Of a stretch of DNA of 64,000 nucleotides, positions 17,880 through 23,607 are shown piece after piece (position 1 is the stretch's first letter; every line of letters begins with the position of its first letter). The stretch is from JAVBRU01 sp031547595 (lineage in GTDB: Bacteria > Bacillota > Clostridia > Christensenellales > Aristaeellaceae), in NCBI GenBank assembly GCA_031547595.1, contig JAVBRU010000051.1, positions 1 through 64,000 of the forward strand, read 5' to 3'. Below the pieces are notes generated by a model, which made no database searches, was not told where the DNA came from, and saw only the letters and a list, made by a program, of their open reading frames with translations. The translations under genes and the position numbers were made by a program.

Positions 17880-18215
17880 CTCATTTTCTATATATAGCAT
17901 TAACACAAGTGATTTAAGCATCTCTCTGAACACTCGAACGCAAATCTCTTGCTTTTCCTCTGTCATCTTAATATCAGATGGTAAGCATAAACTCAAAAGA
18001 AAGCATTGGTGCCAATATAGCTATTAAGCTTGATGAAACCACTATTCTTATTGAAAACTTGTTTATGAATGGGCTTCCAAACAAGCCTCCTCCTCGATAA
18101 TTAACTCTTCCAGGCAGTAGTAGTTATTCATCGACATAATGACGCATCTTTTATAAAACATAATAAACAGAAGATTGATAAGGCAATATGTATCTCGTTG
18201 AGATTCATTTTAATT
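17880..18215 (-). pseudogene. Decayed DegT/DnrJ/EryC1-family aminotransferase, C-terminal third
   Basis: No intact frame exists, but pieces in different phases match the C-terminus of the intact aminotransferase at 20634-21773. In order on the minus strand they are a Met-Asn stretch near 18210, CLEELIIE near 18110, LVWKPIHKQVF near 18080 (intact copy: PIWKPMHLQPVY), and LPSDIKMTEEKQEICVRVF near 17960 (intact copy: LPSDIKMTVEEQSTVIVAV). At least one stop and two frame changes separate them. The N-terminal two thirds are missing. The rest of the 17866-18275 gap holds nothing else recognisable. Confidence 0.75.
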
Positions 18216-18275
18216 AATAAATGCTTAAACTCTATCCCATTTCGATGATGAATTACTTTTTTCAAAACTTAGAAT

Positions 18276-19253
18276 TCAGCTCAAAATACCCATATACCAT
18301 TTTATGACTTCGTTTAGGCCGTCTTCAAAATTGTATGTCGGTTCATAGCCTAGTAATTCTACTGCTTTAGTAATATCTGCATTGCTATGTTTAATATCAC
18401 CTTTGCGTTCAGGTCCAAACTTCGGCGTAATTTCCTTTCCAACCGCTTTTGCTATCGCGTAAAAAATGTCAATTAAGTATTCTCTATCTCCATAAGCTAT
18501 ATTGAATGCATGCCCCGCAACCTCATGAGAAGCAAGGCAGGCCTTTAGATTCGCTTCAATCACGTTCTCAATATACGTAAAGTCGCGGCTTTGATTGCCG
18601 TCACCATTAATGGTAGGTTGGTCATCATTCATTAGCATTTTAATAAACTTTGGAATAACCGCTGCATATACACCGTTTGGGTCTTGCCTACGCCCAAATA
18701 CATTAAAATAGCGAAGCCCGTATGTATCCAAATCGTAATGTATGGTGTACTGTTTAGCCCATTCTTCATCGCAACGCTTAGTGAGTGCGTACGGAGAGAG
18801 GAGATTCCCTTCCCTTCCTTCTGTCTTGGGGAGGTTTGGCTCATCGCCATATACAGAGCTGGAGGATGCATACACAAATTTCTTAACGCCATTTTGACGC
18901 GCAGCCTCCAACATATTGAGCGTTCCTTGAATGTTATTGGCACAATAGAACAAGGGCATTTCCAAGCTGCGCGGCACACTGCCCCAAGCAGCTTGATTCA
19001 GAACATAGTCCACGCTCTCGCAAGCCTTCATGCAGGTGTCAAAATCCTTGATATCACCCTGAAGAAATTCATACTTAGGATTTGCTAAAAACATATCAAC
19101 ATTGGCCTGTTTTCCCGTAGACAGATCATCCAAGCAACGCACACGATAACCCAAGTCCAAGATGGCTTCGCAAAGGTTTGACCCTATGAATCCTGCGCCA
19201 CCTGTCACAAGAAACAATGAATTTTCCGGAAACATCAGATGCTTGTATCCCAC
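18276..19253 (-). CDS. UDP-N-acetylglucosamine 4-epimerase type SDR (WbpP/TviC-like)
   Basis: The extended short-chain dehydrogenase has about 325 residues. It shows the NAD loop TGGAGFIGSN near residue 15, DDLSTG, the catalytic ASSSSVYGD and PYALTK (Ser, Tyr-x3-Lys) and RYFNVFGRRQDPNG near 180. The RRQDPNG string is typical of WbpP/TviC enzymes acting on UDP-HexNAc or the corresponding uronic acid. It follows a UDP-HexNAc dehydrogenase, so the pair can make UDP-GalNAcA. I prefer the GTG at 19253, with GAGG nine bases upstream. An ATG at 19313 overlaps the upstream gene and has its Shine-Dalgarno too close. Confidence 0.85.
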   Translation of the reverse strand: MGYKHLMFPENSLFLVTGGAGFIGSNLCEAILDLGYRVRCLDDLSTGKQANVDMFLANPKYEFLQGDIKDFDTCMKACESVDYVLNQAAWGSVPRSLEMPLFYCANNIQGTLNMLEAARQNGVKKFVYASSSSVYGDEPNLPKTEGREGNLLSPYALTKRCDEEWAKQYTIHYDLDTYGLRYFNVFGRRQDPNGVYAAVIPKFIKMLMNDDQPTINGDGNQSRDFTYIENVIEANLKACLASHEVAGHAFNIAYGDREYLIDIFYAIAKAVGKEITPKFGPERKGDIKHSNADITKAVELLGYEPTYNFEDGLNEVIKWYMGILS

Positions 19254-19278
19254 TATAATCTTCCTCTCGTTGGGCAAA

Positions 19279-20589
19279 TCACAGCCGCCAGTAGCTATAT
19301 CCAGCCGCTTCATACTCCTTGCGATTCAGCAGCCCTTTTACATCCACCAAAACTTTCTGCCCTTCGCCAAAGAGGGGCTCTATGTCTGCCATAGTGAACT
19401 TGGCAAACTCCGTGTGGGCTACAGCCAACACTACTGCATCCATATTTCGAATGGTATCAATCTCCGCAAACTCTATGGTATATAGATGCTTAGCCTCAGT
19501 TGCATCTGCAGATGGATCAGCAATCATTGGCTCGATACCGTATTCACGCAACTCCTTCACAATATCAAAAACCTTACTGTTGCGGGTATCGGGGCAATTT
19601 TCTTTGAATGTAAAGCCAAGAATAGCAACCTTAGCATTTTTAACAGACTTACCAGCCTTAATAAGGTTTTTTACTACATTCTCGGCAATGTACTTACCCA
19701 TGTCATCGTTGATGCGACGGCCTGCTAAAATAACTTGGCTATGATAACCCAACATCTCAGCCTTATAAGTCAAATAATAAGGATCGACGCCGATGCAATG
19801 ACCACCTACTAAGCCAGGGTAGAATTTGAGGAAATTCCACTTGGTTTCGGCGGCCTCTAATACTGATTTTGTATCAATGCCCATCTTGTTAAAGATGACA
19901 GATAGCTCGTTCATGAACGCAATATTGATATCGCGCTGGCTATTTTCAATAACCTTAGCAGCTTCTGCCACCTTAATGCACGATGCGCGATGAACTCCCG
20001 CCTCTACTACCAACTCATAGACCTTAGCCACGGTATTAAGCGTTTCTTCATCCATGCCGCTAACGATCTTCACTATGGTTTCCAGGCGATGCACCTTGTC
20101 GCCAGGATTTATGCGCTCCGGAGAGTACCCGACTTTGAAATCTACACCACACTTAAGACCTGATTCCTTCTCTAAGATCGGTACACAGACATCTTCTGTT
20201 ACTCCTGGATAGACTGTGGATTCGTAAACTACTACACTGCCTCTAGTGAGATTGCGGCCAAGAATGCGGCTTGCTCCCTCAACGGGTGAAAGGTCGGGAT
20301 TGTGGTCATCATGAACAGGGGTTGGTACAGCGACGATATGAAACTTGGCTTCGCATAGTTTTTTTTCATCAGCAGTAAACTCAACTGTGCATTTTTTAAT
20401 AGCATCATCCCCAACTTCGTTTGTCGGATCGACGCCAGCTCTATATAGTTCGATTTTCCTTTCGTTTAGGTCAAAACCAATGACATCTGCTTTTCTAGAA
20501 AAGGCAACCGCAATTGGCATACCTACATATCCTAAGCCCACTAGGGAGATTTTTGCTTTTCTGTTAACAATACTTTCATACAAATTCAT
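19279..20589 (-). CDS. UDP-N-acetyl-D-hexosamine 6-dehydrogenase (WbpO/TviB-like)
   Basis: The protein of about 436 residues has the nucleotide-sugar dehydrogenase layout: NAD loop ISLVGLGYVGMPIAVAFSRK at the N-terminus, VAVPTPVHDDHNPDLS near 85, YESTVYPGVTE near 115, GYSPERINPGDK near 150 and the catalytic Cys in GGHCIGVDPYYL near 260. It oxidises UDP-GlcNAc (or GalNAc) at C6 to the uronic acid using NAD. The PERINPGD string favours the WbpO/TviB subgroup over UDP-glucose dehydrogenases. The start at 20589 has GGAAGGA upstream. Confidence 0.9.
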   Translation of the reverse strand: MNLYESIVNRKAKISLVGLGYVGMPIAVAFSRKADVIGFDLNERKIELYRAGVDPTNEVGDDAIKKCTVEFTADEKKLCEAKFHIVAVPTPVHDDHNPDLSPVEGASRILGRNLTRGSVVVYESTVYPGVTEDVCVPILEKESGLKCGVDFKVGYSPERINPGDKVHRLETIVKIVSGMDEETLNTVAKVYELVVEAGVHRASCIKVAEAAKVIENSQRDINIAFMNELSVIFNKMGIDTKSVLEAAETKWNFLKFYPGLVGGHCIGVDPYYLTYKAEMLGYHSQVILAGRRINDDMGKYIAENVVKNLIKAGKSVKNAKVAILGFTFKENCPDTRNSKVFDIVKELREYGIEPMIADPSADATEAKHLYTIEFAEIDTIRNMDAVVLAVAHTEFAKFTMADIEPLFGEGQKVLVDVKGLLNRKEYEAAGYSYWRL

Positions 20590-20633
20590 ATTAAAATCCT
20601 TCCCAAACAAAAATGGATTCAGTTCATAAAACA

Positions 20634-21773
20634 TTAATTTATTAGCTCCCGAACAGCAACGATAACTGTGCTCTGTTCCTCTACTGTCATCTTAATGTCA
20701 GAAGGCAAACACAAGCCCCTCGCAAACACATCAGCTCCCACATCATCAGCTACTTTTACGAAATCATTCTCCGCATACACAGGTTGCAGATGCATGGGCT
20801 TCCAGATGGGACGAGTTTCAATGTTTAAGGACTCGAGTTTTTCGTAAAGATCCGTCCATTTGACAGGACATTCTCTATCGATCAGAATACAGGACAGCCA
20901 GAAGTTCGGCACCGCTACGTCCTTTTGATAAGGATTCATCGTCACCGGCAAGTCCTTGAAGCCTTCCTCATAACGCCGATAGATGGCTTCCTTCAACGCT
21001 CTATGCTCTTCGATGTGCTTGAGCTGTCCGCGCCCAATGCCAGCGACAACATTAGACATACGGTAGTTATAGCCGATTTCCTCATGCTGATACCACGGAG
21101 CTTTCTCACGGGCTTGGGTCGCCCAGAACCACGCCTTGCGCACTGCCTTCGGATCAGGGGTGATCAGCATGCCACCACCAGACGTGGTGATAATTTTATT
21201 CCCGTTATACGACACAGCGCCATACGTACCAAATGTGCCTGTTTCCCTGCCCTTATAAGTTGCAGACAGGCTTTCTGCTGCATCTTCGATGAGGATGGCA
21301 CCATGATTTTCACATACAGACAAAACCTCATCGACTTTACTGGGGGTGCCGTAGAGGTGAGCAAGCACGACAACCTTCGCTTGGGGGTACTTCTGAAATG
21401 CAAGCTCCAACGCTTCCGGATCCATGTTCCAGGTTTCACGCTCAGAATCAATAAAGACCTGTACACCACCCTCATATGAAACAGGATTAACAGTAGCGGC
21501 AAAGGTCATGTCTGAACAGAGGACGATATCGCCAGGTTTTACCCCAGCAAGTTTTACAGCAAGGTGAAGCGCGGCGGTTCCACTAGAGAGGGCAAGGGTG
21601 TGGAGTTCAAACTCGCCTTTGCTCAGATAGGCCGCCATTTCTTCTTCAAACCCATCAACGTTGAAGCCAAGTGGTGCGATCCAGTTTTTGTCGAAGGCTT
21701 CCTTAACAAAAGCCATCTCTTCCCCGTGCATCGTCGGGCTGGACAGCATCACTCTTTTTTCTAACCGCTGCAT
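20634..21773 (-). CDS. DegT/DnrJ/EryC1/StrS-family PLP aminotransferase
   Basis: The 379-residue protein has ALSSGTAALHLAVKLAGVKP near residue 62, LIEDAAESLSATYKGRETGT near 160 and the PLP-lysine region SYNGNKIITTSGGGM near 188, then the C-terminal WKPMHLQPVY. The family aminates keto sugars on UDP or dTDP carriers. The sequence resembles PglE/PseC-type enzymes acting on UDP-4-keto-6-deoxy-HexNAc, but no dehydratase is in the window, so the keto-sugar source is unknown. It is the first gene of the operon. GGGAG lies 10 bases before the ATG, and an intrinsic terminator sits just upstream. Confidence 0.85.
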   Translation of the reverse strand: MQRLEKRVMLSSPTMHGEEMAFVKEAFDKNWIAPLGFNVDGFEEEMAAYLSKGEFELHTLALSSGTAALHLAVKLAGVKPGDIVLCSDMTFAATVNPVSYEGGVQVFIDSERETWNMDPEALELAFQKYPQAKVVVLAHLYGTPSKVDEVLSVCENHGAILIEDAAESLSATYKGRETGTFGTYGAVSYNGNKIITTSGGGMLITPDPKAVRKAWFWATQAREKAPWYQHEEIGYNYRMSNVVAGIGRGQLKHIEEHRALKEAIYRRYEEGFKDLPVTMNPYQKDVAVPNFWLSCILIDRECPVKWTDLYEKLESLNIETRPIWKPMHLQPVYAENDFVKVADDVGADVFARGLCLPSDIKMTVEEQSTVIVAVRELIN

Positions 21774-21801
21774 CTCTTTATCTGCTCCCTTATGTGATCT
21801 A

Positions 21802-21833
21802 CAATAAAAGGCGGAACGCTTAATGCTTCCGCC
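21802..21833 (-). terminator. Leader terminator in front of the polysaccharide operon
   Basis: On the minus strand GGCGGAA and TTCCGCC pair around a 10-base loop (hairpin 21833-21810) and are followed by TTTTATTGT. It lies about 30 bases before the ATG of the first operon gene and after the leader repeats. Transcripts would stop here unless an antiterminator acts. The LoaP-type protein encoded immediately upstream is the obvious candidate. Confidence 0.75.
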
Positions 21834-22166
21834 AAAACTGACATTAGACAGTCGATACTATCTGATCTACTGTTATGAGTTTATCCCCAACCACCCAAAA
21901 CACGCCATTTAGCTTGGTCAACTTATAAATATTCACTACTGCGTATTTTTATTTACTCACGATACAACCCTAAGGCGATAAAGATTAGACAGTACTTTCA
22001 TGCCTCTCTGACCAAGCCAACAGTGGATAACTTTCATTCTCATAATGATCCACCTCTCCCTGACTGCAATAAATCTTTGACGCTTATTATCACCTTCTGT
22101 GCATTTTGCACCAAAAAAAGAGCCGTTTTCAAGCTATTCTTTGTCCATTTCAGCTATTTACTATTT
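21834..22166 (-). other. Polysaccharide operon leader, downstream half
   Basis: No open frame is supported here. The stretch is AT-rich and includes a small hairpin on the minus strand (GTGCA-AAA-TGCAC near 22100) preceded by a T-rich run (GGCTCTTTTTTT near 22120). LoaP proteins are known to act on leader RNA hairpins, so a recognition hairpin may lie here or in the repeats, but I cannot single one out. Confidence 0.4.
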
Positions 22167-22445
22167 CACCCCAACTGAAATAATTTGTGCAGGTTGCACA
22201 ATATGTGATGGTCGCTTTTTGTGCAACTACTACATATTGTGTCACAACATATAGTGGTTGCCACGCTATCGCATACTACATGTTGTGGTGTCCATTCTTT
22301 CACTCCAACTGAAAAATTTTGTATAATTTGCACAATATACAGCGGTCACTCTTTGTGCAACTACTACATATTGTGCCACAACATATAGTGGTCACCAAAT
22401 CCTTTACATACTACATGTTGTGGTGTCAACCCTTTTACTCCAACT
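22167..22445 (-). repeat. 134-bp tandem repeat with six alternating 13-bp motifs in the operon leader
   Basis: Two full units (22167-22300, 22301-22435) and the first 10 bases of a third start with CACYCCAACTG. Each unit holds three copies of ACTAYATRTTGTG: plus orientation at 22229-22241 and 22363-22375, reversed at 22243-22255 and 22377-22389, plus at 22275-22287 and 22410-22422. The middle copy can pair with either neighbour, so the RNA can fold in two exclusive ways. The array may equally be a DNA operator. Confidence 0.85.
22320..22349 (-). promoter_or_regulatory. Candidate promoter inside the leader repeat
   Basis: On the minus strand GTGACC (22349-22344) is separated by 18 bases from TATACA (22325-22320). 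The other repeat unit lacks the -10. A TTGACA at 22429-22424 is another possible -35 but has no good -10. The operon promoter therefore lies within or just above the repeats, with modest confidence in the exact site. Confidence 0.3.
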
Positions 22446-22488
22446 GATCAATTGACAAATCACCTGCAGTGGAACGCTACCAGACTTC

Positions 22489-23043
22489 TCAGCTATGAGT
22501 TCTGTGTTTCGACAGCGCATCAGCGGAGGCAGCGTGATGAGAAGTATCATCCGGCTTGACCCAATCAAAGCTAAGCCATATCTTCCGCAGCACGCCATCA
22601 AAAGAGAACTCGATCTCAGCACGCTGGCGCTGCTTATTGACACGCTTAATAATGCCATGCGCTTCGCTAAGCGGACCTTCTACAACGCGAATGCGGTCGC
22701 CCTCCCGGAAGGCTTTGGAAACGCCGATGACGCCATCGTGCTCCAGGAGCCACTGCGCAAACTGAGCGTCCTTGCCAGATAATGCGAAATCACCCTCACT
22801 ACTTTTGAGACAGCGCAGCACGCCATGGATAGCATAAAGCCGAAACAGATCAAGGGGTTGATCGCAATACACAAAGACGTAGCCAGGCAGCAATGGATAG
22901 CGAACCTCTTCTGCCCTGCCTTGCGTCCATTTTTTTTGCACAATCACAGGGCTGATCGCACGGCAATCAAACACTGTCTGCATATGATGCGCGACGCGCT
23001 CTTGCAGCTGCGTAATACAGAACAGGCAATACATATAGGCCAT
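22489..23043 (-). CDS. loaP: LoaP/NusG-family specialised transcription antiterminator
   Basis: The 184-residue protein has an NGN domain (MYCLFCITQLQERVAHHMQT, then RYPLLPGYVFVYC near residue 50) and a KOW domain near 112-165 (FREGDRIRVVEGPLSEAHGI ... RKIWLSFDWV). NusG paralogs of this kind (LoaP in Bacillota, like RfaH elsewhere) bind RNA polymerase and let it pass terminators in long polysaccharide or antibiotic operons. Only the ATG at 23043 has a good site (GAGGTGATT). The gene is short of KOW-extending domains, as in LoaP. It stands directly before a 20-kb polysaccharide operon with a leader terminator, which supports the role. Confidence 0.85.
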   Translation of the reverse strand: MAYMYCLFCITQLQERVAHHMQTVFDCRAISPVIVQKKWTQGRAEEVRYPLLPGYVFVYCDQPLDLFRLYAIHGVLRCLKSSEGDFALSGKDAQFAQWLLEHDGVIGVSKAFREGDRIRVVEGPLSEAHGIIKRVNKQRQRAEIEFSFDGVLRKIWLSFDWVKPDDTSHHAASADALSKHRTHS

Positions 23044-23323
23044 TGCAATCACCTCGAAAAAGGTAAAGCTTCGCCCTCCACTGGCAGCAGTGGCTTTGCA
23101 AAGGGCTGTGTGCACAAGGAGAGCGTTGCGGACAATCCGTACCGGCAGCGCTCCATTGTGTTTGTACAGAGGCCGATTTGCGCAAATCATCAGGCAAGGT
23201 AGATGGCGCATTTTCTTCTTCAATCCACCGGATGAAACAGAAAAACCGGTCAAATACAAGAATTGGCAACCGCCCTCTGTTACTTGTAAATAAGCATGTA
23301 ATCAAAAGCATGTTACCGATGCC
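23044..23323 (-). other. Long 5' leader of loaP with a hairpin
   Basis: The predicted loaP transcript has about 270 untranslated bases. A perfect hairpin, CCACTG-CTGC-CAGTGG, lies at 23093-23078, about 35 bases before the ATG. Frames open in this stretch have no ribosome binding site and look like chance. The hairpin could tune loaP expression or mRNA stability. Confidence 0.4.
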
Positions 23324-23352
23324 ATTCTATCATTAAAAGGAGAATCTGTCAA
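23324..23352 (-). promoter_or_regulatory. Sigma-A-type promoter of loaP
   Basis: TTGACA (23352-23347), a 17-base spacer and TAGAAT (23329-23324) on the minus strand form a near-consensus promoter. It is the strongest promoter seen upstream of the polysaccharide region and could drive loaP and, by read-through, the operon leader. Confidence 0.75.
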
Positions 23353-23570
23353 TTGAAAATCAATAAACGTACATTCTGCATTGGCAACTGAGCGCTGTCG
23401 TTTAGATATATATGATGATTTTTAAGTCGAAATAAAGGGTTTTTGACTGTTGAAAATGTCGGAGGCGAAATGAACACAAAGACTTGTGTACATACAAAGG
23501 AAACGGCAAGCTGCTTCTAAAGCAGCGACAGATTGGTTACGTCGTAATTCTAGCGTCGCTTAAAATGAAT
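23353..23570. other. Intergenic stretch between loaP and ppdK
   Basis: About 220 bases with no supported gene. A 16-codon frame on the plus strand (23470-23520) has a good GGAGG site but nothing else to support it. AT-rich sequence near 23400-23415 might hold a plus-strand -10 element, with TTGGCA at 23381 too far away for a clear promoter. Confidence 0.4.
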
Positions 23571-23599
23571 CTGCCGCGCCGGAAGTTCCGGCGCGGCAG
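23571..23599 (-). terminator. Hairpin after ppdK
   Basis: A near-perfect GC-rich palindrome with 14-base arms and a one-base centre lies 8 bases after the ppdK stop. On the minus strand it is followed only by ATTCATTTTAA, so the T tract is poor. It may act as a weak terminator or as a 3'-end stabiliser. Confidence 0.6.
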
Positions 23600-23607
23600 A
23601 TGGTACA

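Noticed and set aside
22167..22445. The leader repeats as a CRISPR array
   Set aside because: There are only two long units, the 13-bp motifs alternate in orientation, spacers are not unique and no cas genes are near.
23470..23520. A 16-codon frame (MNTKTCVHTKETASCF) with a good GGAGG site
   Set aside because: No convincing promoter, no neighbour for a modified peptide and no sequence feature beyond two Cys residues. Chance is likely.
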